Shown one piece after another: positions 34,871 to 45,219 of a stretch of 64,000 bases of DNA. The position numbers and the translations under genes are program-made. Position 1 is the first letter of the stretch. Each line of letters opens with the position of its first letter. The notes under the pieces are model-generated. The model was not told the origin of the DNA and did not search any database. It saw nothing but the letters and a program-made list of their open reading frames with translations. The stretch covers positions 2,790,001 through 2,854,000 of the forward strand of contig OZ241878.1 in the NCBI GenBank assembly GCA_965203365.1. Reading direction: 5' to 3'. This DNA comes from VYFG01 sp965203365. GTDB taxonomy: Bacteria; Pseudomonadota; Gammaproteobacteria; Arenicellales; Poriferihabitantaceae.

Positions 34871-37204
34871 TCAGGCATGCCTACCTCGCTCCTGCCGCTT
34901 CCACCCTAAACTATCCAGGACCATGAGCAGTGGAGGGAGAAAAAAGAAGTCTGCCAACAGGGCACAGATGACCGTTGTACCTGCCAATAGCCCCAGAGCT
35001 TGGTTGTTGGTCATACCCGACGCCCCAAATACCATAAATCCCAGCGCGAACACCGCCGTGGTCGCCAACAGGGCCTTACCTACCATGCCGAAGGCAGATC
35101 GGACCGACTCGTCCGGTGGTCGGCCCCTCCTGCGGGCCCTCAGATACTTGGTCATGAAGTGGATCGTATCGTCCACAATGATCCCGAACGCAATGGCAGT
35201 GACGACCGAGGCGGCGACGCCGACCTCGCCCACGACATACCCCCAAAATCCCATGGCCATGGCAGCAGGGACGAAATTCGGTATCAGACTGATCAGGCCA
35301 ATGCGCCAGCTTTTGAATATGAAGATCAGCAGCAAGGAAACAATGCTCATTGCGATGATGGTGCCGATCAGCATGTTGACAATGTTCCTCTTGATGGAAT
35401 AAGACCCGACAATGGTCACTCCGGTAGCGCCGGTTTCCAGATTTGGGGCATTTTGACTAAGCCAGGCTTTAGCACGATTATCGAGATCAATCTTTTGGTT
35501 GGTGGTTAGGCTTTTCAGCACCACCGTCAGGCGCGTGGTTGACCGGTCCACATCCATGAGATTATTCAGGTCCAGGCCCACTGGTAGCGAAAATTCGTAG
35601 AGAAGCAGATATTGGGCGACCAGATCGGAACGTTCAGGAAGCCTGTAGAAATCAGGGTCGTCACCATTCAGGTTCTTGTTCAGGCGCTTGATAATGTTGA
35701 CTATGCTAAAGACGTGAGCCACTTCAGGCTGCGACTTGAGCCAGTTGGTAAACTCATCGACCTGTCTAAGATACTCGATATCGGTGATACCGTCCGGCTG
35801 ACCGGAGTTGAGTGAATACTCGAACGGTTCCAGACCGGAGAAATTCTCGCTCACAAAATCTGTTGCTTGTCGGAATTCGTATCGCTCACTGAGGAGCTCA
35901 AGATGATTGTCATCAAGTTCTATGCGAAAGATACCGGTAATGAGAATACCCACGACCACGGCGAATGTCCCCAGTATCATGAGGTGATTGGAAACGACAA
36001 ACTGCCCGAATCTATCGAAAAAATGATCGAATACGTCGTCATTTCCATTGCGTCTTGATCGGATGCGAATTGGCATGAGTGACAAGATGGCGGGCAAAAG
36101 CGTTGCGGAAAAGATGAAAGCAACCAGCGCACCGAATGCGACGATATTGCCCATCACCCGAAACGGGGGCATCTCGGAAAAATTCAGGCTGAGAAAGCCG
36201 ATTGCCGTCGTGAGGGACGTTAGGAAAACAGGCCAAACGTTGATCCGCAGAGAGTGCATAGTGGCTTGCTTGCGTTCCATCCCCCGTCGCAGGCCGGCCA
36301 GCATGGACTCAATGATATGGATGCAATGCGCGACTGTAATGGCCATCATGACGAACAGTGCCGCACCGCTTTCACCGTACAGCTTCATGCCCACCCAGCC
36401 GGCAAAACCCAAAGAGGAGAGAATGACTGAGGCGATCATCACGACAATGGCGACAGTGCCCCATATTGATCGTAGCATCAGGAAGGCGACCAGCAGCATG
36501 ACCCCAAGCGCTGTGGGTCCAAGGATACCCATGTCCTCGTCCAGAGCGTCACGAACTGACCGATTCAGAAAGAGCTCCCCCGTGAGATGGTATTCATGGT
36601 TGTCGTATTTCGCTCGGGCCGTCGCTACAGTAGCGTGGAGGGAGTCAACAACTTCCACTTTGGCTTGCTGCCGGTTTTCGGGAAGGGCAAAACTGACATG
36701 AAATCCAGCAACACGACCATCGCGAGAAACGAGACGCCCAGTAATCTCCTCGGTACCGAGTGCAATTCTCTCAATCCGTTCTATATCGGAATCGCGCAGG
36801 GAACTGGCTTCGTCGACAAGGGGCTCGACAATCAGATCGTCTCCAATCCCTTCGCTGTGCGAGTAGTTCGCCAACGAATCGACGCGAGTAAGATATGGGG
36901 TTCGCCAAAGCTGTTCGGTTAGTTCTTCAATGGCGAGGAGCGTTTCTTTTGTGAAAACATCTCCCGTGCGTGGAGACAATACGATGAGTGCCGTGTCGGA
37001 GATAGCGTAGGTGTCTTCAAACTCATCCAAGTCGACCAGATGTGGATCATCCTCACTAAAGTGGTTGCGAAAATCGACATCGACGGCAATGAGATGCTGG
37101 GCACCAGCAGTAAGCATCAAGATAGCGAGGAAACAGAGCAAAATAGTCATCCATCGGTGATCTACAATGCGATTTAGCCAAATATCCAAATTCATAATGG
37201 GCAT
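34871..37204 (-). CDS. RND/MMPL superfamily exporter 2
   Basis: About 777 residues from the ATG at 37204. The family layout is two halves, each with one membrane helix, a large periplasmic loop and five more helices. The first helix is WMTILLCFLAILMLTAGAQH. Conserved blocks are FSEDDPHLVDLDEFEDTY, VFLTSLTTAIGFLSLNFSEM and AFGIIVDDTIHFMTKYLRARR, which contains the Asp pair of the proton pathway. MMPL-type members (HpnN, MmpL) move lipids or sterol-like compounds outwards. It precedes the barrel and LolA-like genes in the same orientation. A paralogue is at 40996-43410. The upstream in-frame Met at 37249 is a less likely start. Confidence 0.9.
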   Translation of the reverse strand: MPIMNLDIWLNRIVDHRWMTILLCFLAILMLTAGAQHLIAVDVDFRNHFSEDDPHLVDLDEFEDTYAISDTALIVLSPRTGDVFTKETLLAIEELTEQLWRTPYLTRVDSLANYSHSEGIGDDLIVEPLVDEASSLRDSDIERIERIALGTEEITGRLVSRDGRVAGFHVSFALPENRQQAKVEVVDSLHATVATARAKYDNHEYHLTGELFLNRSVRDALDEDMGILGPTALGVMLLVAFLMLRSIWGTVAIVVMIASVILSSLGFAGWVGMKLYGESGAALFVMMAITVAHCIHIIESMLAGLRRGMERKQATMHSLRINVWPVFLTSLTTAIGFLSLNFSEMPPFRVMGNIVAFGALVAFIFSATLLPAILSLMPIRIRSRRNGNDDVFDHFFDRFGQFVVSNHLMILGTFAVVVGILITGIFRIELDDNHLELLSERYEFRQATDFVSENFSGLEPFEYSLNSGQPDGITDIEYLRQVDEFTNWLKSQPEVAHVFSIVNIIKRLNKNLNGDDPDFYRLPERSDLVAQYLLLYEFSLPVGLDLNNLMDVDRSTTRLTVVLKSLTTNQKIDLDNRAKAWLSQNAPNLETGATGVTIVGSYSIKRNIVNMLIGTIIAMSIVSLLLIFIFKSWRIGLISLIPNFVPAAMAMGFWGYVVGEVGVAASVVTAIAFGIIVDDTIHFMTKYLRARRRGRPPDESVRSAFGMVGKALLATTAVFALGFMVFGASGMTNNQALGLLAGTTVICALLADFFFLPPLLMVLDSLGWKRQERGRHA

Positions 37205-37249
37205 GATGTCTTGTTGGGACACATTAAAGGAATAGACCACTAGGTGCAT

Positions 37250-37743
37250 TAGTATACCGAGTATGGCAGCCGAACGTACCTGCGTCTATGCTTTGACTGT
37301 GCGAATGTAGTCAGGCTTGGTTCTTGTCGAATTACCACGTGAAGTAACCCGGGTATTGTTGGGGTTCCCCTCAATGGACACCGGAGATGATCTGGCATTT
37401 ACCCGGTCTGAACCACGATTTCCTTCATGGAACGAATATATTGGGATATCAGAAGATGTATCTGTGAGACATCTATTGCGATACGCAATCCCTCATCATC
37501 GGAGCCGTCTCGATTTGGCATAAATTTCCACTGACCACGTCAAAATGTCCTGCAAAAATGAATACCGGTCTGCAATTGGGCGGATTTCGTCTCGCACCAT
37601 AGAGACCATGTGCTTGTCGGTCAGTGGACAGACTATGCAAGAGGGCCGTAAGTGTCCCACTGATGCAATAGACACCGTAAGAGCGCCTTACGTGCGGCGT
37701 TTCCGGAGAGGTGCAAGGCCCTGACACTGCCCCGTCCAGTGAT
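37250..37743. other. Intergenic region, no gene recognised
   Basis: Upstream region of RND exporter 2 on one side and the end of the decayed dctP-like gene on the other. No frame has recognisable content. Probably carries the promoter for the minus-strand envelope genes. Confidence 0.4.
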
Positions 37744-38699
37744 CTATTGACGATAGGCTTCCAGGATCACCCGGCCATCCTCGCCGGCCCGGGCAGCCCA
37801 TACTTCCGTCATGATGTGGCCGATGGACCGGAAGTTGCCCATCAGTCCATCCTGTGTCCGGACGATGATCAGGCCATGGGCTTCCAGTTCGGCGAGCTGT
37901 GCATCGGTCTCTTGCTGGCTGACCGCCCAGCTCCGCTCCTCGGCTCGGTGGGCCGCCGCCGGGACGGCTTGTCGGAGCATCGGCGCCAGTACGCTGAGGG
38001 CGGCCTGGTTGACCACCACCATGTTTTTCGACAGCCAGGCCTGGGTATGGTGGTAATGGGATACGTAGTGCCACGCTTAGGTGCTCCCCCCCGACGAGGG
38101 CGTGGTGATCATGGCCTCGACCGTTCCGCGGGCGAAAGCCGCCGGAATGTCTGTCAGTTCGACTTGCATGAGCGCACCCCGGCCACCTGCTCCGTGGTGA
38201 CGTGGTAGGTCCGGAACTTCAGTCCGGCCAGATCCTGGATCGTCCGCAATTTCCGGCCCGCATAGATCCCCTGGGGGGCCAGGGTACCGCATTGAGCAAC
38301 TGCAGGCCCTGCGCCTCGAGGCGGGCCTAGAGGTGGCCGCCCAGAGTTGGTGCGCCTGACCATAGTCGGTGGCCAGAAAGGGGATGGCATCGACCTCGAA
38401 GAGCGCGTCCACGTTGCCCCGCTGGGACATGAGTACCTCGCCGATGGGGACGCGACCGTTATCGACCGCGGGCTTGATCCGGGCGTGCCGGATCAGGGAG
38501 CCGCCACTGTGGACCGTGATCGTCAAGGCGCCGTCGGTCGCTTGGGTCATGTCCTCGGCAACCGCATGGGCATTAACGGTATGAAGGGGATCGTCCCCAT
38601 AAGGGGTGGACATCTCCCAGGTGTGCTAGGGGCCACCCCACCGTGGCTCCACCCCAGCAAGACCGTCGCCAGCAGGCATCGGTTGACACAGTTGATCAT
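37744..38699 (-). pseudogene. dctP: TRAP transporter periplasmic binding protein (DctP family), decayed
   Basis: The signal peptide begins at ATG 38699 (MINCVNRCLLATVLLGWSHG). The body follows in other frames: AVAEDMTQATDGALTITVHS, ALFEVDAIPFLATDYGQAHQ, LKFRTYHVTTEQ, MQVELTDIPAAFARGTVEAM, then an in-frame TAA at 38077, and AWHYVSHYHHTQAWLSKNMV and WAVSQQETDAQLAELEAHGL to the stop. DctP proteins capture organic acids for TRAP importers. At least three frameshifts plus the nonsense codon show real decay. No dctQ or dctM genes are nearby. Confidence 0.85.
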
Positions 38700-38964
38700 C
38701 ACGCCCGCTCCCCAAGCCGATGACCGGGCCGCCTGGCCTGGTACGGGTTAACCTACCGGGCCAAGAGGAGAATCACACCGGATCAACATAACAATAGCCC
38801 GATCATCCTATGCATCGTAAACTGACACGAGGGGATTGGTGCAGTGAATCTGTGTCGAGGGTCAGCGAAAAGCTAATCCTTACATTCACAAATCAATGTA
38901 GAGGCAAGTGGCACAAGCTGGCACAGGTCAGTGACAGCTTTCATGGAATGCAAGGAGGATGCTG

Positions 38965-39741
38965 TCAGCGGATGTGGATCACCAAGGCGGTGACATTGTC
39001 ATCCGCCCCCTGGGCCAGCGCCGCCTGAATCAGCTCATCCACCTCGTCTTGGGGATCCGTCTCCTCCCGGGACAAAATGGCCTGAATCCTATCATCGGAC
39101 AGCTTCCCACTCAGTCCATCCGTGCACAGCAACAGCTTGTCGCCCCGCCGGATGCCATGACGCCTCACCTGCGGGGGGTCATACGGCTGGTTCGCCCCCA
39201 CCGCCCGCTCCAGGGAGTGATAGGCCTGCCACGAGGGGCGGCAGCCCGGGTCTTCGCGCAACAGCCGGCCCGCCAGATTGTGATCGTCGGTCAACTGCAT
39301 CAGATGATCCCGGTGCCATTGATAATAGCGGGAATCCCCCACATGGCCCATGACCAACTGCTCGGTGACCGCCTCCAGATAGACCGCCGTCAGCGTCGTC
39401 CCCATGCCGAACACGCGATGGTGCGCCTCCCCGTGGTCATTCAGGGCCGCATGGGTCCTTCGGAAGGCAGCTTCCATGAGGGCTTCGACCGCCGATTCCG
39501 GCCCCCACGCCAGCGACTCCAGAAAACATTCGGTGAGTCGTGCGGTGGCATATTCACTGGCGACCTCGCCGCCTAGATGCCCGCCCAATCCATCGGCCAC
39601 GACCGCCCAGGCGGCTCCGGTCAGGAGCTCGAGTCCATAACAGTCCTCGTTCTGATCCCGATGATGGCCGATATCCGTCCCGCCGGCCATCACGAATTCG
39701 AGCCGGCCGGCCGCCTCATCCGGTCGAGGGGTTGTTGACAT
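38965..39741 (-). CDS. PP2C-family serine/threonine protein phosphatase
   Basis: About 258 residues. Start ATG 39741 is preceded by an AGAGGAGGACTGAC ribosome site, so the longer frame to 39834 is not used. Metal-binding motifs are complete: HHRDQNEDCYG, WAVVADGLGGHLGGEVAS, GMGTTLTAVYL, MGHVGDSRYY, LLLCTDGLSGKLSDD and the C-terminal GADDNVTALVIHI. It dephosphorylates Ser/Thr proteins in a Mn/Mg-dependent way; such single-domain enzymes usually counteract a Hanks-type kinase or act in type VI secretion control. No kinase gene is in view. Confidence 0.92.
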   Translation of the reverse strand: MSTTPRPDEAAGRLEFVMAGGTDIGHHRDQNEDCYGLELLTGAAWAVVADGLGGHLGGEVASEYATARLTECFLESLAWGPESAVEALMEAAFRRTHAALNDHGEAHHRVFGMGTTLTAVYLEAVTEQLVMGHVGDSRYYQWHRDHLMQLTDDHNLAGRLLREDPGCRPSWQAYHSLERAVGANQPYDPPQVRRHGIRRGDKLLLCTDGLSGKLSDDRIQAILSREETDPQDEVDELIQAALAQGADDNVTALVIHIR

Positions 39742-40995
39742 GTCAGTCCTCCTCTGGTCGCAAGCTGGAGCCCAAGTTGCCAACATCATACGCCATTTCG
39801 TCGCGGAATGGTCAGGCGGATGTCTCCTGATCATGGAGAAATCGCTTCCGGAGTGAGCCCTGACCTTGGGTCGGGAGCGGAAGGAGGCGTATTACGCTGG
39901 AAGGCTGGCGGCTGGGTGTCCAGTCGAGTCTGGGTCTAAAGGGGATTGACCCTCATGGCCGCCGAGAACAGCGGTCGGTTGTCCTAACCATATCGAGTCG
40001 CTGACGGAAGCGGTGCGCGGGAAGACCGGAGAATCGATCGACCGGTTCCTGAATCATGCCTGCATGCCGGTCTGCTGGCGCAGTTGAAGAACCTGCCCTA
40101 TCATTACCGCATTCCCATTCCGTCTGTCGAGGATTATTGGAGGCCTTGCCGGTATATCCACCGCCGACCTAAACCGCTGTGTCATCCGGCCGCCTGTTTT
40201 TTTGCGTTCGTCAGGAGGGGTGATCAAAACACGCCGCGAAACGACTCTTTAGTCTGGCTCCGATTCCTTCCCATGGGCTGTTCTTTTGACCATTGACTCA
40301 TTGCAGACTGGTGGGTTTCACTCCACTTCCGACTTCAATCCCGATCCGAAAATGGACTCCTCATCATGTCGGTGTGAGGCTACCAGATGGTGATAATACT
40401 TTCCAGATACTGCAATCATCTCACATCTAATGGTATGACCCGCCCCGCCTTCGGGGCATCAACCGGTTATTCCCTCCGACCGACCATGATCCACCCATCG
40501 ACCCCCTCCCGGCATCCCGCATCTGCCTGTCCGGGGGATCGCGGAACGGACGGAAGCCGGACCGCGTGGGCGGTGCTGGCATCCGGGAAGCCTTATGAGG
40601 AGCGTCACGGGCCTGCCTGAGGGCTAGCCTAGGGGGAACCGGGCAACCGGTTCCGGATAGCCACCAGACAGAGCATGACCGGTTCACCCATCAGGGTTGC
40701 TTGAGCGTAGTGGATCGTGATGGCAGAAAAGGCAACCCGCTGGCGTGAGAACCTGATGCAGTCAAAGACCCGACCCGGGGGAGACCTGAAGGTCTTTCCG
40801 GTGGAGGTCGAACAACTGATAAGGATACACCGGAGCGAATTCCATCAGGGCCCGGGGCATGAGAGCCCCGTTGAAAGGTCGGATATATGGCAGCAGCCTG
40901 TTCCTTCTGGATCGAAAGATTACTCTGGCAAACCGGGGCGGGTCATATATGATAATTTGCAACTCAATCCTTTTTCTGTGATGAACGAGCGACGA
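39742..40995. other. Gene-poor region of about 1.25 kb
   Basis: Short frames occur on both strands but none has recognisable domains, and composition changes along the stretch. Around 39990-40080 a coding-like piece (ESLTEAVRGKTGESIDRFLN) ends in a stop, suggesting a lost gene. I see no RNA gene or IS end here. Confidence 0.35.
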
Positions 40996-43410
40996 CTATT
41001 GTAAATTCTTCGATGATTGCCTGTTAATCCTCGGGGGACTGTTCGTTTTCTTGTCAACATCAAACTTCATCAGCAAGGGTGGCAGCAGGAAGAAGTCAGC
41101 GATGATCGCCAAGGCGATAACCAGCGCGGTGAGTTTCCCCATTCCTGAATTCAGTTCGAAGTTGGAAAAACTGACCACGATGAACCCTGCCACAAGAACT
41201 AGTGAAGTCGTCAGCATGGCTCGGCCAGCAGTCCGAAAGGCAACTCGAACCGATTCAGCGGATGAAAACCCCAGTTCCTTGCGGGACCGTTGGTATCGGC
41301 TGAGAAAGTGAACGGTATCGTCGACCACGATACCTAACGTCATGGCGGTTACCATGGATAGGGAGACGCCTACCTCTCCGACCGTTAACCCCCATATACC
41401 AAACCCCCATGCCCCCGGAAGCAGGTTCGGTGCCAGACTTATGAATCCCAACCGCCAGGACTTGAGAGTGAGGATCAGAATGCCGGAAATGCCAACGAGA
41501 GCCAACGTGGTACCCAAGAGCATGGCGATAATATTGCGTCGTCCGAGGTACGCGAACATCAGGGTTGTGCCGGAACTTTGGGGCCGTACAATGTTCGGCG
41601 CATGCTTATCAAGCCATTGCGAAGCACGTCGATCAAGGGCGATGACCTCGTTTGACGAAAGTGTTCGGGTGGAGACGATCATACGAGTCGCTGATTTGTC
41701 GACGTCGATCTGATTGTTGAGATCAAGTCCAAAGGGAAGTGACATCTCGTAAAGCAGCAGATATTGCGCCGCCAGTTCTCGGGTCGAGGGTATCCGGTTT
41801 TCAGTGGGTTCGTCACCGTTCATACTCATGTTGAGTCGGCGAAAGGTATCGGTGATGACGTTGATATGAATGGTCTCGGGTTGATTTTTGTACCATTGTG
41901 CAAAGGAATCCACATCAGAGAGATAAGCGGGCTCACTGATTCCTCCGGCCTCACCCGATGGCAACGTATATTCCATGCTGTACAACCCCGTGAGATTATT
42001 AATTGTAAAATCCGAAGCGCGTCTGAATTCAACGCTTTCGTCGAAGTAGTGGAGAAAGACGTCATTTAATTCGTTACGAGGTATTGACAGCACAAATCCC
42101 AAGACCACCAAACCCACGCCCCAAAGTAAAGTCTGTCGATGGCGGACCACGAAATCACCCAGCGCCTTCATCGCCGGGTCGGAACCATGGTAAGCCCCCC
42201 GTGCCTTGATCGGCAGCATGGACAGTAGGGCTGGAAGGAAAGTGACCGAATAGAAAAAGGCGGCAACCACTCCGAAGGCCACAAAATTGCCCAACTGACG
42301 TAACGGGGGCAGTTCCGAGAAATTCAAACTCAGGAAGCCGAGTGTGGTGGTCAGGCTGGACAGGAAGACGGGCTGAAGGTTGACTCGGATTGATTCGACA
42401 ATCGCATCGTTCCTGAGATCACGGAGATGCTGGGGTCCCCTTTCCTTGTCACTGTTGTATGGTATGGCGTAGTCGAGCGCTTCGTCCCGCATACAGTGCA
42501 TGAGGCCTGAAAAAATGTGGACGCAATTGGCGATAGCGACCGTTAGAACCACGATCGGTGCGATGGCTGAGGGGGCAGTCATCGGAAGCCCTGCCCAGCC
42601 ACCGAGACCCACGGCGGTCATGACAGACATGGTGACAACGAGCATGATGCCAAAGGTTCCCAGGAACCCTCTGGTGAGCACTGCCAGCATGACCGCCATC
42701 GCCAGAAAACTCGCTGGCAGCAAAGTCTTCAGGTCATTCAGTGACACTTCCATGAAGGTCTGGTTGAAGATCACCAGACCGATTCTTTGTACATCAATAC
42801 CCGGGAAACGCTCCCGAAACTCATTGGTCAGTTTGCGGGTGTACTCGGCAACTTGAGCGGCTTCATGGATTTCATCCATGCCCGGCATCTGCAGGTTCAC
42901 ATTGATCCCTGATGCCCCCCCATCGAGTGCAAACAAACGACCTGCAAGTCGTGGCTCTGCTAAAGCGATTGCACGAATCTTTGCTCGTTGATTGGCCTCC
43001 TTGAGGGTGGCTTCATTCACCAGCTCTCGGACCAGGATATCGTCACCCTGGGCGGTAATGTGCTGAAAGTTGGTGATGGAATCGACCCGCGTGGCGAAAG
43101 GAATCCTCCAGGATTGCTCAGTCAGCCAAATGGTAGCTTCCAATGCCAGGGGCGAGGTGGCGTCGCGGTCTTCTGGAGCGATGGTGAAAAAGACATTGTC
43201 GCTCTTTCCATACGTATCTTCCAGTGCATTGTAGGCGAGAAGCTGTGGATTGTTCTTGGAAAAGTAGACGCGGTGGTCTGCGGAGAATTCGAGAAACAAC
43301 GTGCCGATGGTGGCAATGATGGTCAAAACCAAGGTGGCAACGATGGTCGGCCATCGCCACCGGATGGCCCAACGACCGAGTTGCGACTCGACTGTCTTAA
43401 GTGCCTTCAT
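40996..43410 (-). CDS. RND/MMPL superfamily exporter 1
   Basis: 804 residues, same architecture as the paralogue at 34.9-37.2 kb. The first helix is ATLVLTIIATIGTLFLEFSA, then the loop opening FSKNNPQLLAYNALEDTYGK. Shared blocks include VFLSSLTTTLGFLSLNFSEL, FFYSVTFLPALLSMLPI, AQYLLLYEMSLPFGLDLNNQ and LGIVVDDTVHFLSRYQRSRK with the proton-relay Asp pair. The tail after FFLLPPLLMKFD is short and polar. It likely exports a hydrophobic compound at the inner membrane; having two paralogues suggests either two cargoes or a heteromeric pump. AAGGA lies directly before the ATG, with unusually short spacing. Confidence 0.9.
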   Translation of the reverse strand: MKALKTVESQLGRWAIRWRWPTIVATLVLTIIATIGTLFLEFSADHRVYFSKNNPQLLAYNALEDTYGKSDNVFFTIAPEDRDATSPLALEATIWLTEQSWRIPFATRVDSITNFQHITAQGDDILVRELVNEATLKEANQRAKIRAIALAEPRLAGRLFALDGGASGINVNLQMPGMDEIHEAAQVAEYTRKLTNEFRERFPGIDVQRIGLVIFNQTFMEVSLNDLKTLLPASFLAMAVMLAVLTRGFLGTFGIMLVVTMSVMTAVGLGGWAGLPMTAPSAIAPIVVLTVAIANCVHIFSGLMHCMRDEALDYAIPYNSDKERGPQHLRDLRNDAIVESIRVNLQPVFLSSLTTTLGFLSLNFSELPPLRQLGNFVAFGVVAAFFYSVTFLPALLSMLPIKARGAYHGSDPAMKALGDFVVRHRQTLLWGVGLVVLGFVLSIPRNELNDVFLHYFDESVEFRRASDFTINNLTGLYSMEYTLPSGEAGGISEPAYLSDVDSFAQWYKNQPETIHINVITDTFRRLNMSMNGDEPTENRIPSTRELAAQYLLLYEMSLPFGLDLNNQIDVDKSATRMIVSTRTLSSNEVIALDRRASQWLDKHAPNIVRPQSSGTTLMFAYLGRRNIIAMLLGTTLALVGISGILILTLKSWRLGFISLAPNLLPGAWGFGIWGLTVGEVGVSLSMVTAMTLGIVVDDTVHFLSRYQRSRKELGFSSAESVRVAFRTAGRAMLTTSLVLVAGFIVVSFSNFELNSGMGKLTALVIALAIIADFFLLPPLLMKFDVDKKTNSPPRINRQSSKNLQ

Positions 43411-43927
43411 TCCTTATGGATACAGATATGCCACGTCAGCTTATCACGGTGGACCAGGACACTGTTCGGTCGTATCGACTGGGCAAGTGCTGAAACTATG
43501 AGGTGAGGAGGAACGGACATTGGCCGATTGTAGGCGCATAGAGCTTTGTTGCGTTCGCAAGGGCCCCACTCGCCGGATTTTGCGAAAATGGTTGAGTATA
43601 GTGCCATGCTCGACATGGCATCGATGACAACCAGAGATGCTGGATTGCCAAGGGACGGGTGACCCATCGAACCGGTTTTCAACAAAATGTTCTGGAAGGG
43701 TGTAAATTCCTACTACCCCCCAACCCAACATCCCAGTTCACCGTGACGCAGCACTGTCGTGTCGATAACCTCACTTAGCCCATCGTTTCACTGGCTGTCA
43801 GTATACCGCCTTGGAGTCGTTCAAATCTCACGCTAGGGCGACCTCACCGAGACGATGTTCAGGGGGTGGGCTCCAGAAAAAGGGTGGGGGATTCAGAGTG
43901 ACTGATGAGGATCGGACGGTTGCGAAA
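43411..43927. other. Intergenic region, no gene recognised
   Basis: Contains the upstream region of RND exporter 1 and the end of pheA. A minus-strand frame near 43420-43680 includes YSTIFAKSGEWGPCERNKAL, which resembles protein but has no known motif. It could be an IS remnant. No other structure seen. Confidence 0.3.
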
Positions 43928-44794
43928 TCAGCGCTGCTGGGCGACTCGGAATGGGTGAGAGGGATAGGCACCGAGCAGGCGGACCTTGGTGGAAAAAAAA
44001 CGCAGCTCTTCCAGTGCTCTGGCCACCGGAGGGTCATCGGGATGGCCCTCAATGTCGGCGTAGAACTGGGTCGCTGTGAACCGACCTTCGAGTTGATAGC
44101 TTTCCAGTTTGGTCATGTTGACGCCATTGGTGGCAAAACCCCCCATGGCCTTGTAGAGAGCTGCTGGCAGGTTTCGTACGTTGAAAACGAATGTGGTGAT
44201 GACAGGCAGGTGTGCATCCGAAGAACGAAGATGAGCGGATTCACGGGAAAGAATGATGAATCTCGTGATGTTTTCTTGGGAATCCTCAATATCATTCTCC
44301 ACAATTTCGAGGCCATACAACTCAGCCGCGAGCGATGGAGAGATCGCGGCGGTCGAGGGGTCATCTTGATCCGCCACCTCCCTGGCAGCCCCTGCAGTAT
44401 CACTAGATACTCGGGTATGCCATCCGCGTTCACGGATAATACGTCGGCACTGGCCCAGTGCATGAATATGACTGCTAACGGTCCTGACAGCGGAAACCTT
44501 GCTCCCCGGCTTGACCATCAACTGAAAATGAATTGGCATGAAATATTCGCCAATGATATACAGGTTCGACTCTGGTAGAATGTGGTGGATATCCGCAACT
44601 CGGCCGGCGATTGTATTCTCAATGGGGATCATGGCGAGGTCGGCATCGCCTTCGGTCACCGCATTGAAAGCATCCTCAAACGTATGACAGGGATAGGGTG
44701 CCATTTGGGGATACACATCCCGGCAGGCCATATCAGAGTTGGCACCATATTCCCCTTGAAATGCGATGCGGTTGGTGAGTGGGCGATTGGTCAT
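43928..44794 (-). CDS. pheA: Prephenate dehydratase, monofunctional with ACT domain
   Basis: About 288 residues. It converts prephenate to phenylpyruvate in phenylalanine synthesis. Residues 8-190 are the dehydratase domain: NRIAFQGEYGANSDMACRDV, AMIPIENTIAGRVADIHHIL, and the catalytic ENITRF motif. Residues 205-285 are an ACT regulatory domain with the ESYQLEGRFTATQFYADIEG block (ESRP-like motif) that binds Phe for feedback inhibition. There is no chorismate mutase domain. The Met at 44794 (MTNRPL) was chosen over two earlier in-frame Mets. The gene appears intact. Confidence 0.94.
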   Translation of the reverse strand: MTNRPLTNRIAFQGEYGANSDMACRDVYPQMAPYPCHTFEDAFNAVTEGDADLAMIPIENTIAGRVADIHHILPESNLYIIGEYFMPIHFQLMVKPGSKVSAVRTVSSHIHALGQCRRIIRERGWHTRVSSDTAGAAREVADQDDPSTAAISPSLAAELYGLEIVENDIEDSQENITRFIILSRESAHLRSSDAHLPVITTFVFNVRNLPAALYKAMGGFATNGVNMTKLESYQLEGRFTATQFYADIEGHPDDPPVARALEELRFFSTKVRLLGAYPSHPFRVAQQR

Positions 44795-45219
44795 GGGATG
44801 CATATTTGCAGGATTTGCCAAGGGCAGGATAATATCAATTCTCAAAAATGGAACCACTGTCCATCAATTGGTTTTAGTGACAGCGGTCATTGTCCTGTGT
44901 TTCCTTGTATATGGTTCAGCCGTTGGTGTAAGCGGTTCGAACCCGCCCTAAAGGCGTGGTGCAAAGTGGCAAAATATACCATCCGGTCGATCCCCCGAGT
45001 AATCGCTCGATGACCGAAGTCACCTCGCTTTTTCGGCTGTCAGAGTATGGCTCCAGCAGGTGTCGGATCGCGGTACCCCCCACTTGGCAGTTTGCTACGT
45101 GCCTATTGAGGCTTGGTCCATCCAAGCTCAGGTATCGGGGCGCCTGTCTTCGCGCACTGAGTGGCGGGAATTTTTCTGATTGTGAGGTCGGACTGTTCGG
45201 TCGACAATTGCATGCTGGA
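44795..45219. other. Intergenic region, no gene recognised
   Basis: A short GGTTCGAACCCG stem near 44933 resembles a tRNA T-arm, but no acceptor or anticodon arms surround it. No coding frame is convincing. Probably the pheA promoter region. Confidence 0.35.

Noticed and set aside
44930..44950. T-arm-like GGTTCGAACCC sequence suggesting a tRNA
   Set aside because: No acceptor, D or anticodon arms can be folded around it.
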